Part shown: one piece after another, positions 50,912-62,579 of the stretch
Numbering within the stretch: the first letter of the stretch is position 1
Layout of the letters: each line of letters opens with the position of its first letter
NCBI RefSeq assembly: GCF_014898055.3
Contig: NW_023603184.1
Span: forward strand, 117,976,615 to 118,040,614
Direction: 5' to 3'
Length of the DNA stretch: 64,000 bases
From: Talpa occidentalis
Lineage: Eukaryota > Chordata > Mammalia > Eulipotyphla > Talpidae
The notes under the pieces: model-generated
Told to the model about the DNA's origin: nothing
Seen by the model: the letters and a program-made list of their open reading frames with translations, nothing else
Database searches by the model: none
Made by a program: the position numbers and the translations under genes

Positions 50912-52184
50912 CTTGGGTGAGCTTCTCCACTCCCCTCTGGTTCCTCCAGGAGTCATCTGTCAGTTTCAAGCAGTTTTTACTGGAGAAAGGTCCCTGTTCT
51001 AAAATGCCGATGTGGGGACACACTCCCCTGTGCGCCTGGTCTGCCCCGGCGGTGGGTTCCTGCTCCCCCTCTGGGCTTGGACTGCAGGCCAGAGGGGGTC
51101 TGGCGTGGGCGAACTTCCCCCGCTCACCTCTGGCTCCTGAGGAAGCCTTCTGTAGGTAGTCTTTACTGAAGAAATGTCCCTGTTCTAAAATGGTGATGTG
51201 GGACACACTCCCTGCGCGTCCAGTCTCAGGCACACTCTTCTGCGCGCCTGGTCTGCCCTGGCTGTGGGTGCTCGCTCCCTTTGTGGGCTCAGACTACTGG
51301 TCGGAAGGGGCCCGGCGTGGGCTAACTCCCCAGCTGGCCACTAGCTCCTTCAGGAGCCTCTGCTGGTTTCAAGTCGCTAGGTGGTGCCAGAGATCTCTCC
51401 TAGAGCCCTTGGGGAGCTGATTATCCACCCCGTGGGACAGGGAACAGAGCGGGGATGGTAGGGTACACCTCAACGGCTTTGGGGTGCTGTGTCTGCCTTG
51501 TGCCCCACCGTCGTGGGGAACGCACACCCCTAATTTCGTGCCCCGAGTCTCAGTTCCAAAGCCCTCAGTTCCAGGACGAGGGCTGTAGCCCAGTTCAGTG
51601 GTGCGGGAATGGCGCCTTTTGAATCCCGCTTCCGTGCCTGGGCGCCTGGTTCCTGCTCACACGGTGAGGGCCTCCGCGAGTCTCCCTGCAAGCCTAGGTC
51701 GCAGGCGCGGGGACCTGGGCAGTTGCGATCCGATCCGGATCTGCGTTTGCTTTCAACCGCACTGCTTTTTCAACCACTCTGCTTTTCTGCGTGATCCCCT
51801 TTCCGCTCCGCGCTGCCTTTCCGCGCAATCCCGATCCCGATCCGCGTCTGCTTTTCCAGCGCGCCGCTTTTCCGTGCAAGCTTACCGGGTGGCCCGGGGC
51901 TGTGTGCTGGTCCTGGTCTCCTCCCCGGGTGTGGGGTCTCTCTTTAATGGCGCCCGGAGCTCACCTCTGCGGAGAATCCTGCAGAATTCTCCACAGCTCC
52001 CGTTCACGGGGTGTGGTGGCTGCAATAGTTCCTTTCCACTCACAGTCCCGCTTGCTGCGTAGTTTGTTCTTGTTGGTCGTTTTAGTTTGTTGTTTTCCTC
52101 CTCTCTGCGGGTCGGAGAGTGCCGCCTCTGTGGGCGGGGGAGGGGAGCAGGGTTCTGCGCTTCCCTCCCTTCTGGTCCTCTTTT
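50912..52184 (-). promoter_or_regulatory. L1 5' UTR / internal promoter, CpG-rich with repeats
   Basis: This is the only strongly GC- and CpG-rich block in the window. In L1 elements the 5' UTR holds the pol II promoter that drives the element's own RNA. Here it contains related units beginning at 50,936, 51,129 and 51,341 (plus-strand coordinates). They share TCTGG/AGCTCCT..., TTTACTG(G/A)AGAA and CCCTGTTCTAAAATG, with spacings of 193 and 212 bp. Nearer its outer end (about 51,720-51,880) there is a degenerate CG-rich repeat of GATCC and CTGCTTTTC phrases. Transcription factor sites were not identified. Confidence 0.85.
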
Positions 52185-52199
52185 ATGAGACACTTTTTA
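52185..52199. repeat. L1 target-site duplication, right copy
   Basis: This is an exact match to 45780-45794. It sits beside the L1 5' end, confirming a full-length insertion. Confidence 0.95.
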
Positions 52200-52257
52200 A
52201 AATGCCAAAATTGATTGGTTTTCAAGTGTCCTACCAGTCTATTTTCTTTTTTATTTT

Positions 52258-52514
52258 TTCAAGATTTATTTTTATTTATACATACAAGAGCTGGGGTGTA
52301 GGCCAGAGATGCAGAGAAGTGAGGATTTACCACAGAGTGGGGAGCAGAACAGATGATCTACTCAAATACACTGCTTAGAGGAGCACCAGGCGAGCCAGGA
52401 GAGGTCTGCTGTGTATGTGGGTTAGCTCCCTGGCCAGGGATCAAACTTGTAGTACAGTGGCTGCTAATAGCTTCATAGTGCTGAGACTTAACCCCTTGTG
52501 CCACCAGGGAGGCC
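52258..52514 (-). mobile_element. tRNA-derived SINE, A-type
   Basis: The tail, A-type body and head complement (CCACCAGGGAGGCC) are all present. The target duplication is weak (TCTATTTTCT-like on the left, CTGTATTTTTTTC on the right). Confidence 0.88.
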
Positions 52515-52563
52515 TGTATTTTTTTCTTAAAAAAAAAAAAAGTATAAGACCAAATCAACAGCA

Positions 52564-52634
52564 ATCAAATTGACATATGAAATCAAATATGTCAATCAAA
52601 TTGACATATCAAATATGTCAATCAAATTGACATA
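52564..52634. repeat. Short tandem repeat with internal dyads
   Basis: ATCAAATTGACATAT begins three consecutive units at 52564, 52595 and 52621 (lengths 31, 26 and a partial 14). Within each full unit GACATAT is followed by its complement ATATGTC, so each unit can fold on itself. Confidence 0.9.
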
Positions 52635-52703
52635 GCACTAAGATAGGTCCCTTAAACTAACCAAAAACCCTTATTTACCAGTTATAGCTTTTAGTCTTTA
52701 AAG

Positions 52704-52933
52704 CAGTATTTCTCACTCTTGGCACTTTAACATGTTCATCAGAATAGTATAATTCTTTGTTCTGGGGACTATTCATTTCCCTGTGTACTGTGAGATATTT
52801 AGTTTGGTAACATCTCTGGCCTCTGTCCACTAGATGCCAGTAGCAACCTCTAGATGTTTTCGAATGTCCACTGGTGTGTGAACTTTCCCCCCACCCCCAC
52901 TACCTCTACCCCCAATGCCAGTGAGGACTACTG
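52704..52933. mobile_element. MER5A-like hAT non-autonomous DNA transposon
   Basis: The ends CAGTATTTCTCAC and GTGAGGACTACTG are imperfect inverted repeats. The inner phrases GGCACTTTAACATG, TTCTTTGTTCTGGGG, GGCCTCTGTCCACTAGATGC and GTAGCAACC follow the MER5A order. A C-rich insertion (CCCCCCACCCCCAC) lies near the right end. It has no coding capacity. Matching 8-bp target duplications were not seen. Confidence 0.7.
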
Positions 52934-53159
52934 TTGAAGATCATCTGAAAATCCACTACTTTGAACAAAGTCCTCAGGAACTTCATATCCAGAAAGGGCA
53001 CACAGTATAATTTATGAATGCTTTTCTTTCAACGTGACTTGACATTTGTATTTTTGAGAAGTCTGTGTTACATCTTGTATATGGATAGATTTCTGATTAC
53101 ATAGATGTGACACTGTATGACTTTCAAAACTCAGTCACAAAAGAAAATAGTTATTCTCC

Positions 53160-53490
53160 CTGGTTCTCCTGAAGTGTTTGCTCTTGGAATCCAGCCATCA
53201 TGGCCTTAAGAAGTAAAGGAAGCCTATAGAGACAGTCATGTAATAAGTGAACAAAGTTCCCAGTATACATCCAGCAGAGCTCTCCAATGACCTCCAGTCC
53301 TACTTGCCTGCCACATGATTGAGTCATCAAAAAGTAGGTCTTCTAGTCCCTTGTCAAATAATAGCAGCTGGTGCCAGACATGCTCTGGCCCTTCCATGAC
53401 CTAAACAAACTGCAAATTTGTAAGCAAATAACTGTTTTGTTATTTTAGACTGCTAAACTTTGGAGTGGATTTTTATACACTATTAAACAG
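53160..53490 (+). mobile_element. MLT1-like LTR (ERVL-MaLR), diverged
   Basis: The phrases CTTGGAATCCAGCCATCATG, TGATTGAGTCATCAAAAAG, AGCAGCTGGTGCCAGACATG and TTGTTATTTTAGACTGCTAAACTTTGG are in the order of MLT1 LTRs, ending in the region of the poly(A) signal. It is a solitary LTR with no internal part seen. Confidence 0.6.
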
Positions 53491-54733
53491 ATCTTTATGC
53501 CGATGTGCTAACATACCCAATAGAGGATAGGAATAGCCGAGTAATAATTCTAAAACCTTCAATTGGACCCACTTCCTTCTTTCATTCCATCTTTTCTCAC
53601 CCATACCATCTCCTTCCCTCCCTCCCTCCTTTCTATTTCTTTATGTCTTTACATGTAACTACAGCTAAACTGTTCATGTAACTTGAGAGTAGGGAATCCA
53701 TTGTTCGCTTTCTTTACATTCCAGGACCTGTTCAGTTGTAGGTCTTTAATAATAATTGTTTATTTAATAAATGTTAAATAAGTGAGTTTGTGAATTGCCA
53801 AGTTAAACATTTGAGAAATGTTCATAAAAATGGCATGGTGGTATGAATGAGAATCAGTAAAACAAGTACTAATGTAAGTCAAGGTCATTGAATTGGAAAG
53901 CATATGATTTCCAAACCAAAGAGTTTGGAAAATAAAATGAATACATGATTCAGTAAGCAAGATGTGAGCATGAGACTTCCCAAAATTAACCCAAAAAGAA
54001 GTCTTGTATTTTAAGGACAATACTCATAAGATTAATAACAAGAGTAAACATAAAATTACAACTATGTTTCAGTAAAATCATGTGTATATAATCAATGTCT
54101 CATCAATTAAGACAAATATTACTGTTCAAAATATCAAGAAAACCTCAGATAACTAAGGCAGGAATTTTGAAAATTCTAGAAGTAATTAAAGTCAGTGCTA
54201 AATAAATAGTATAAATGAAAAAATTAGAGAAAGACAGTTTTTAGCTATCCTGAGATATCTCATTATTTAAGAGTAATTTTTCTTTCTGACTGGCTTCATT
54301 TTTAATTTTTGACAATGGAATACTTATTTTAGAAATATTACTTAAGACTAATAATGTTAATAAAATTACCAGTGCTAAAACAACAAAAATGTAGCTACCT
54401 ATTTTTTCTCTAGGAAAGTAATTGGCCTTTTACAAATGGAAGTTAGGTGGTGGTTAAGTAAGTTACATTATGGTAATTTAGGATGAATGGTATATTATTA
54501 TGTTAAGATGACTTATATGGCCTCATACAATATATTTTCCAAATGAAAAAATATGATTTGCAAATATCTCACTAAATTTAACATCTTTATAAATAATTAT
54601 GCATGCTTTTGATTTTGTTTTTGAAATAATAATTTTCATAACTTACAAATTAGAGTTGAAAAATGCTTATTTTCCTTTTGCTATAATGCCCATTAGCCAA
54701 ATTTAAATTATAGTATATAATTTTTGTATAAAT
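53491..54733. other. AT-rich DNA, nothing assigned
   Basis: A CT-rich patch (CCTTCCCTCCCTCCCTCC) lies at about 53,612. No gene or classifiable repeat is seen. Confidence 0.4.
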
Positions 54734-54751
54734 TACAGTATATGTAATTTT
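54734..54751. repeat. 18-bp target-site duplication, left copy
   Basis: TACAGTATATGTAATTTT is identical to 55488-55505. Read on the minus strand it starts AAAATTAC and, at the right copy, is preceded by CTT, which is the preferred L1 nick context. Confidence 0.9.
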
Positions 54752-54755
54752 TTTT

Positions 54756-54907
54756 ATATTCATTATAATAACTTTTATTATAGGTGAAGCCAACTACACA
54801 CACACATACACACACACACAATTTCATTTCCCTGGGAATTACAGGCATGCATTTTGCTTCAGAAGTGTTTGGATTCCAGAGTCATAGAGATTTTCTCTCT
54901 TGACTTC
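54756..54907 (-). other. Candidate 3'-transduced segment carried by the L1
   Basis: This 152-bp segment lies between the L1's own A tail (54,908-54,917 as T on this strand) and a second A run (T at 54,748-54,755) that touches the target duplication. It is not L1 sequence and contains a CA/GT microsatellite (about 54,793-54,821). On the minus strand it ends with an AATAAAA-like signal before the second A run. This is the arrangement expected when an L1 transcript reads past its own poly(A) site. Confidence 0.75.
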
Positions 54908-55487
54908 TTTTTTTTTTAAAAAAATAATAAATTTTATTTTTATAATCCCCCATACAATTGCAAACCCCCATTCTGACCCCAATCCCTCCCCTCCCGCCCC
55001 CCGCCCCCCTAAAAGTGTCTCTGGTTCATAGTTTTTTGTTGATTTTGATTTTCACTTTCTTATAGTTATTCATTTTCCTGGTCCCTTATTTAAGTTTTCT
55101 AGATTCCTGCTATGAGTGAGACCATCCGGTATTTTTCTTTTTCTTTTTGGCTTATTTTGCTGAGCATGATCCCTTCCAGCACCATCCATGTTGCTGCAAA
55201 TTGCATGTGTTTATCTTTTTTGAATGCTGAGTAATAGTCCATGGTGTATATGTACCACATCTTCTTGATCCAGTCATCTATTTTTGGGCATTTGGGCTGT
55301 TTCCAAAGCTTAGCTATTGTAAATAGTGCTGCTATAAACATAGGGGTGCAGGTGTTCTTTGGAATTGATGTTTCTGTGTCCTTTGAGTAAATACCTAGGA
55401 GTGGAATTGCTGGATCCTATGGATGCTCTATGTTTAGTAGGTCCAGAAATCTCCACACAGCTCTCCATAGTGGTTGGACCAGTTTGC
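54908..55487 (-). mobile_element. Young 5'-truncated L1 with apparent 3' transduction
   Basis: This is about 580 bp of the 3' end of the same family as the 45.8-kb element: A tail, G-rich 3' UTR, ORF2 C-terminus. It ends abruptly after CCAGTTTGC, where the 18-bp target duplication begins. An 80-codon open frame (55,099-55,341) is the ORF2 C-terminus up to its natural stop and has no independent function. Confidence 0.92.
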
Positions 55488-55505
55488 TACAGTATATGTA
55501 ATTTT
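55488..55505. repeat. 18-bp target-site duplication, right copy
   Basis: This is a perfect match to 54734-54751, abutting the truncated L1 5' end. Confidence 0.9.
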
Positions 55506-56600
55506 AAGTATATGCCTTTAAAATTCCCTTTATCCTCTCAAAATTAACATTTCTTGCATTCTTGGCTATTGCAATTTCTTTGTTTGATAAACTGTGTCCT
55601 CTAAATGAGACCTCATGTTCAATATAGTACTGAATATGTACTTAATTGGTTTTCAAAAGATCATAGATGGGAAGTGATTCATAAATAAACTGTTGTAATA
55701 ATACTAAATATGTCTCCGTAATTATAACATGTAGCTGAGAAAAATACATGTTCTAGTATTTCAGAAGTCAGAAGACATCCTAACCATCACCTTACAATGC
55801 AACATATATTTACAATATTTGCAGGAGGTGTGTTGTGTGTGTATGTGTGTGTGTTGTATTGTTTAAGAAGGAAAAGGAAACCAAGTAATGTGTCAACTAT
55901 TTTTTTGTCAAATATGTTGTACCCATTTCTGTTTGTATTGTGCATTATCCTAAGTATTATTTTACTCCAGCAAATATAATTCAAACTGCTTGAAAATCTC
56001 TGTTTAAAATATTTCCCCTAGTTTTCTATTTAATGTTATATGTGTGAGCATTGAAAGCTTTCAGATGAGAAACTGAAATTATAATTGGATATCAATATGG
56101 CCAATTTATTTTGCCCCACAAGTCAAGTAAAAGAATCAGAACTCCTTCCTGCATTGAAATAGGTGTATCTGTTTTAGGAAAAACAAACCATTCACCCCTC
56201 CATAAGAACGGAAAAGAAGACTTCATATCTGCAAATTCATAAATAAAGGGGACAAAATTTCACAAGGTTAGAATACTGTATAATATTTTGCATATTAATA
56301 ACAAATCAACTAGCTCTTTTGACATGGCTCAGTCTCTTGATGTCTTGAAAGTTTGCCTCATTGATTATTAATATATATAATCAACACATATATTAATTAT
56401 TATATCTTAATATACATGATTAACATATAATTATATATTATGATACATTATACATTACTATATGATATTAAATATCACATATATTATTAACATAATATTA
56501 ACATAATGCATATTATATTATTGCATATATTATATAATATATAATATATATTATATATAGACACACCAGCTTTGAAAGAGGATTCATTTCTGTAATTCAA
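55506..56600. other. AT-rich DNA with TG and TA tracts
   Basis: A TG-rich microsatellite lies at about 55,830-55,855. From 56,365 to 56,562 the sequence is almost pure A/T with many ATTATATATAAT-type palindromes. No gene is seen. Confidence 0.6.
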
Positions 56601-56604
56601 AATC

Positions 56605-56920
56605 ACATAAAACATTTCTCATAAGTCAGACAGAAAAAGAAAACCACTGTATGATTTTACTCATATGTTGCATATTGAGAAATAAATAGTTAAACTAAGT
56701 AAAACAAAAATGAAATTTTGGAGCAACTGATGGTTACATAAGGGAAAATGGTTGAGTAGTGTGAAAATCAGGGAAAAATGATATGATAAAAGATGGACTT
56801 GGACTTGTAAAAGTGAACTTAATGTAATATACATACATAATAAAACCCAATGATGAGCACCTGAAACATACAATTCATAGTATGATGTTACTTCAATAAT
56901 AAAAACAGAAAAAGCTAGAA
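56605..56920 (+). mobile_element. Old L1 3' end, plus strand
   Basis: The phrases ACTGTATGATTTTACTCATATG, GCAACTGATGGTTACATAAG and ATGTTACTTCAATAATAAAA are the decayed ORF2 end and 3' UTR terminus of an L1. Confidence 0.65.
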
Positions 56921-58929
56921 AGTTTATTCAGGAAAGAAGTCCCTAATGCCATATACAACACATACAATAGGAAAAAAACTCAAAGATCAAATGGAAAGTT
57001 GACCCAAGTTTCTGTTGCTTAGGGATCTCTAACAAAAATGAGTTAAAATTAGACTATTTTTAGACCTCCACACAACATACAGCCCATACCTTGAAAATGC
57101 TCTGTTTTCCACCATTAGGACACCTAGTAAACAACAGATGGGCCTTGCATTTGCAACAGTTTATCATTTGTGTGGCTATTGGGGCTTCATTGTATAAAGG
57201 GGTCCAGGGAATTGAGTTGCTGTTCTGCCTTTGTCAGCCTGCCTGCCTGTGAATAGGGTCTCTTGTTGCAGCAACAATGGCTTACAAAGCCTACCGAGGG
57301 CTCCAAAATTCTCTTTTCATCTTTGAGAACTGAGACTTAACTTACTTGGCTGGGATGAAAACACAACAGGATCCTATAATCATTTGTCAATTCTTTAGAA
57401 AGCAAATAGTCTGTTATGCTAGCAAGAGGTTTATTATCTAATTAATAATAACTAAAATTCTAATTCAGAATTATGAATTAGTTTATATAGCCCATGTGCC
57501 AAATCATTATTACCTAGCTAAGATTTGGTTATCATTAGGAAATAGCTTGCTAGGCACCTTATATCTGATAGAAGGAACCTGAAATTTTGTCATTAGAATA
57601 GAAACAATGAGGAATATTTTAATAAGAAGAAAGGGTGTTTACAGTGATGACATAACAAGAGTATGTTTGTGATATTAGTTACTATAATTGTAAAAATAGA
57701 AGACAAACAATGGTATGGATGTGTTTTAGATGCTACAGAGGATTTTTTTTTAGTGGTGGTAAAATGTTTAAGGTTACTTTGAGGCATATAAATTTACTTT
57801 AGTGGAACATGAAGCTTTATGAATAAGTGATTGTTTATATACTGTTTTCTAACTTTATATGCATATTCATCAGTGTCTCTTTTGTAGTTTTTTGGAAACA
57901 ATGCACCTTAAAATTTCAATATAATCTTTATAGTTAATAAAATGCAAACACTGGAAAGGGAGAGATTTTAGTGCTCTAGTAGTAGAGTAATAAAAAACAT
58001 CAGATTCTTAGAGTCTATTCTTATTTTATATTTTAAAGACATTCATCTATGTTATGAGTTTTTAAATGGCCAATCATTTTTATGCATAATGTCACAATAT
58101 TTTCCATCCAGGAAATATATATAACTTACCTGGACTATTTAAATACCTTCTGAGTAGTTCATAAAAGTACTTCAAGAAAAAATATAATTTGATTTCAATA
58201 TGTATTAGGCTGTCATTCACTGTTCCAGAAAAGGAGTTATGCTCACTCTTACTCTGTATAAAGTACATAGACATTTATCTTAACTTATAAAGCAGTTAGA
58301 ATAAATGAAAGATCCCCAAATTTACTGATCTCTATAAAATCAGACAAGAGTTATCTAAAAGTCATTTGCAAATTACAAAGAACAATGATGGTTGAAGGAC
58401 ATATTAGTGAAGGCTATTTTTATTTCAAGTTCATTTTTTCTTGCCTAAGCATAATTTTTAATATTATAATAGCAATACTTCAAATAGTAGTTATGTTCTA
58501 CTTCTGGAGGCAGAACAAGAATACATAAAACCAACACTATAGTTACAGCCACATTTTCAGGGCCATGATCCCCAGTGCCTAAGTCTAGATAATAAGAATG
58601 TAAAAGATGCTTTCCTCCCATCCTACCATAGTGCTGACAAAGTTCAGTAAAATTCACCTAGAAATACAGCAAGGGAAAGCAAAAGAGGTGCTCTGTGATG
58701 AGTAGCTATACAATAAAGAAATCATGGAAAAGTGAGGAACAGAAATTGAGATTACCCTCTAATAAACTAATGCACTTTCTAAAATGGTATTATTTCAGAC
58801 CTTGTGTGCACTTCAGATAAACAAATTTCAAGTTTGGCCCAACTAGAGTTTGCAAACACCAGACCACTCCTTTAAGAAGTGTTTAAAGGAACTTTCTTTC
58901 TAAATCAAAGACAAGAACATCCACAAACA
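56921..58929. other. Nothing firmly assigned
   Basis: The segment 57,060-57,340 is less AT-rich and may be an old repeat that I could not name. Minus-strand frames of 60-70 codons have no recognisable features. Confidence 0.35.
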
Positions 58930-59920
58930 AATTAAATAAGGAGATATATAGAGCCTGGAAACAAGAATGGAGTGGCAACAGTAGACCCTCACATATCAGT
59001 AGTCACCCACAATGTAAATGGACTGAACACATCAATTAAAAGGCACAGAGAGTCTGGTTGGATCAGAAAACATATTTCAACTTCCTGTTGTCTGGAGGAA
59101 ATGCACTTGAGTTCCAAAGATAGATATAACTCACAGTAAAGGTTTAAAAACTAACCCTACAAGTAAATGGGACCCAAAGAAAGGAAGAGATAGCCATACT
59201 TATATTAGATAAAAGAGATTTCCAGCTAAAAATGGTAATAAGGGAAAGGAATAAATGCTATATAGTAGTTGAGGGAATAATACATCAGGAAGTGTAAGTA
59301 TTACATATTCAGTCATCAATATGTATTCACCAAAGGAGCATAAATATATAAGGCAATTGTTATTAACACATATTGTCAGCAACACAACAATGTTAGGGGA
59401 CTTGAATACTCCACATTCACAGGTGGACAGATAACACAGAAAACAAATGAGGAAACAATAACCTTAAAGAATTAGAACATAAGGGCTTTATAGGTATTTA
59501 TAGAACATTGAATCCCCGAAAATCTGACTATACATGTTTTTCATTTGCAATGGGACATTCTCCCATGACTCATACTTGACATGGATCACAAGATAAATAT
59601 CAACGAACACATGATTATTAACATCATATCAACTATTTTCTCTGATCTCATTGGTATCAAACTAGAAATCAATCACAAAAAGAAAGCAGGGAAAACCTCT
59701 AATACGTGGTGACTAAACAGAGTACTGAATTGACTGTTTAGTTAACAAAATTGAGGAAGAAATTAAAAACAGTTTATGAAGTGATCATTACTAATACCAA
59801 AACTAGACAAAGACACCACAAGAAAAAGAGAACTACAGATCTATTTCCCTGCTGAACATAGATGGAAAAATCCTCAACAAAATTTTAGGAAACTAAATTA
59901 AAAAATTAGTGATCAAATGG
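58930..59920 (+). mobile_element. Old L1 ORF2 fragment with internal deletion
   Basis: The plus strand encodes VVTHNVNGLNTSIKRHRE (59,000-59,055), the endonuclease start region, then CLEEMHLSSKD. After about 59,760 it jumps to an RT-region phrase (AACACCAAAACTAGACAAAG-like, then ACAGATCTATTTCCCTGCTG). The middle of ORF2 is therefore deleted. There are many stops. Confidence 0.8.
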
Positions 59921-60717
59921 AGTGATTAAAGGTTTCAGTAACTTTATGACAACTCAATTGAAATGCAAAGGGAAATGATAATTTCCTTACAATGTGTCTA
60001 TCTCCAAAAATAGTGCTGCCCTATGGTTTCATTCTGTTTTACAAGACTTTTTTAACATCTTCTCATCCTATCACTGAATCTTCTCTGCTGTCTTTATTTT
60101 GATCTTACAACCTTGCTTTCTAATTCATTTAGAAAACTAAAACCATCAGATGCCAGCTCCCACAAACTTCCATGGTCCTTCTCCACCTCTTATTTCTTCT
60201 TCTTCCTGATGTCTTTAAAATTAGGTTGATATCCATCACAAGATCTGGTTGAACAAATGATCAGTATTTTATAGCTTACATTAGGTTTTACTAGGTTATT
60301 AGAAAAAAGGCCTAAATTATTTTTGATTAAATAGGGAAAGATGCATACACATACCATTTATATCTAGGAATTTCTAGTAACCAATTTGTAAATGAGATAA
60401 ATGAGACTATAGTTAAATTTACTTACTCTGTCCTTGTCCTCTAGGAGACAAGCATAAAAAATAAAGACAATAATGCTTATGATTATTTTTTGATAAACTA
60501 GATATCATTACATTGATTTTAAAGATACTTCAAAAGTACTATATATATTAAAAATTTTGCATACATACCTATAAGTGATTATATCAATATATTTTAGGGT
60601 GATGTTTTACCCCTTTATTTTGTTTCTACACAATCTCCCTCTCTTTCTTTTTGTATCCATATCACATTTTCCACAACAACTATGCTCATTTTTAACCAAA
60701 TTTATACTTACATAATA

Positions 60718-60995
60718 ATAGATGCAAATAATAGCTGACATTTAATTTATGCTAAGTATACCTGATCCTGTATCCCAGATTCTGAGTATTTAAAAAACAT
60801 TACTCAATTTAATGATTTGGATTATTCTATAATTTAGGTGGTTTCTATTACCTCTGTCTTTTGGATGGGAAACTGAGATGCAAAGAGGTGAAGCTATTTC
60901 CCCACAAGCACATAATTAGCAAGTTGTAGATTTAGGATTCAAATTTTGGTAGTATCTACACAGAATCCATGTTTTTAATTGCCAGATTGCACTCC
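60718..60995 (+). mobile_element. MIR SINE, plus strand
   Basis: AATAGCTGACATTTAATTTATGC, ATTACTCAATTTAATGATTTG, GGGAAACTGAGATGCAAAGAGG, ATAATTAGCAAGTTGTAGAT and GGATTCAAATTT follow the MIR consensus order over its whole length. It is an ancient, inactive tRNA-derived SINE. Confidence 0.8.
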
Positions 60996-61995
60996 CTTTC
61001 ACTACCTCCTAATTATGAAAACAGGGAGTATTCTACTTTTTGCCATGATGCATTCACAGATTTGATATAATTTAAAGCATATGATATGAATTCTCATATG
61101 ATAATGTGGAGGAAATAACTAGGAAATCCTTTAATCACATTGTATTCTACATTAGGTTAATTAAATATACCTTAAGAAGGATAAGAGGTATTGTTTTTGT
61201 TTGAAGAAGGGGAAATCACTAATGGGCTAAATACATTATTTATGAAGTTTTTATTAAACTGTCTTATTTAATTGTCTTCACTGACTTATCCCTGGCAAAT
61301 TACACTCTAAATTGTTGTTATTTTTAATAGCTCTTAAATAAGACATCCTAATGAATGAATGTTGGCATCCCAGAAGAATAAATAAGCACATGTATGTCCA
61401 TATATTTAAACTGTTGATGGGTTTCTGATACATAACTATGTTTTGAGTAAATAAAGGCTTTACTTTTTATCAATGTATATACACAAATGTGATATGGAGA
61501 AGTCAAGAGAAATTCTGGAATATTAAAAGAACAGAATAATTTTCACATTTCAGTTTTTATACTCATAGCACTTGGATTTGAAATGGGCATTAAAAGATAT
61601 TCAAATGTACCTAGATTTGATAGTTACAAACTAATGTGATTTTATTTGAAAATCTCAAGAGACTCAGGGAAGCCAACTTATTTCTATGTAATCAAACTTT
61701 AAAAATAAAAATGTAATTTAAATCCAAACTGATACACACAAGATATCATTCTTAAAAACTAGTACAGCTATTCCAAAGAATAAACTCAAAATTTTATAAT
61801 AAATACAAAACTATATTAAATTGTAAAATTTTTAAATGTAAACTAGCAGGATAAATTTGTTCTTTAAATTTTAGTTTAGATTTTCATTCTATTAGAAGTG
61901 GTATTTTTATCTTAGACAGCAATACTTTAAGAAACAGAAATCTATCCAAAGGATCAATTTTGTCTAAAAGGAGAGACAAAATAAGATGCGCCATG

Positions 61996-62048
<53 letters not shown>

Positions 62049-62579
62049 AGAGCAGGGCAATATAAAGGGGAACTTTGTAAAGATATGTTGCCACTTCATA
62101 GAAAGCAAAACTGAGTGAATTGGAAATGCAGTGGTTCCATCTGAGATAACACAAGTAAAAAGTTCCTGGAACCTGGCATCTTATCTCTCAGGCATACTCT
62201 TGTCAAATGTCTTATCTCATCTATATCATTCGCTCAGCAAACTGGATTTCTCTTCTCCATAATCTCATCAGGATATGTCTACTCTAATAAAACTGTTGAG
62301 TGCATTTTCTCTCAAGTTTAATACTATTAGAGATTGACTATGTTCTCAATCAGCAGCCAGATCCCAGGAGAGAACATCTGTCTGGTCAAGTTGGTTCATT
62401 TATCCACTTTAATTTCAGCTCTTACAGAAAAGTGTCTCACGTATTAAAAACGATGACAGAACCCCTCCCCACCAAGATTGGTGGTAGAAACCAGGCATGA
62501 GTTCTTTCTTAACTATTACATATATTTAGGCATTTTTAAAACTTGATCATGTACAATGTGATATATAAACGGAAATGAA
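60996..62579. other. Nothing assigned apart from a microsatellite
   Basis: AT-rich sequence. A slightly GC-richer block at 62,120-62,510 includes a 66-codon frame with no recognisable motif. Confidence 0.4.
61998..62041. repeat. (CA)22 microsatellite
   Basis: This is an uninterrupted CA run of 44 bases followed by AACACACAG. It is likely to vary in length between individuals. Confidence 0.97.

Larger units (their letters stand above)
45795..52184 (-). mobile_element. L1: Full-length LINE-1, minus strand
   Basis: At 6.39 kb this is a complete autonomous-type non-LTR retrotransposon. In transcription order it has a 1.27-kb CpG-rich 5' UTR, ORF1, a spacer of about 76 bp, ORF2, a short 3' UTR with a G-rich tract, and an A-rich tail. 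Perfect 15-bp target-site duplications and the full 5' end show that it inserted as a whole. ORF1 has one frameshift, and ORF2 has one frameshift and three stops, so it cannot move itself now. The close match to the truncated copies at 25.5 and 54.9 kb puts it in a recently active family. Confidence 0.97.

Noticed and set aside
51598..52378. Plus-strand open frames of 154 and 195 codons antisense to the L1 5' UTR, recalling the antisense ORF0 of primate L1
   Set aside because: Both start only at GTG codons. The ATG-initiated frame here (51,609) is just 61 codons, and the long frames are explained by high GC content. The longer one runs out of the L1 into the neighbouring SINE.
61884..62154. 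Minus-strand frames with a VCVCVC run as a cysteine-rich peptide gene
   Set aside because: The run is a translation of the (CA)22 microsatellite.
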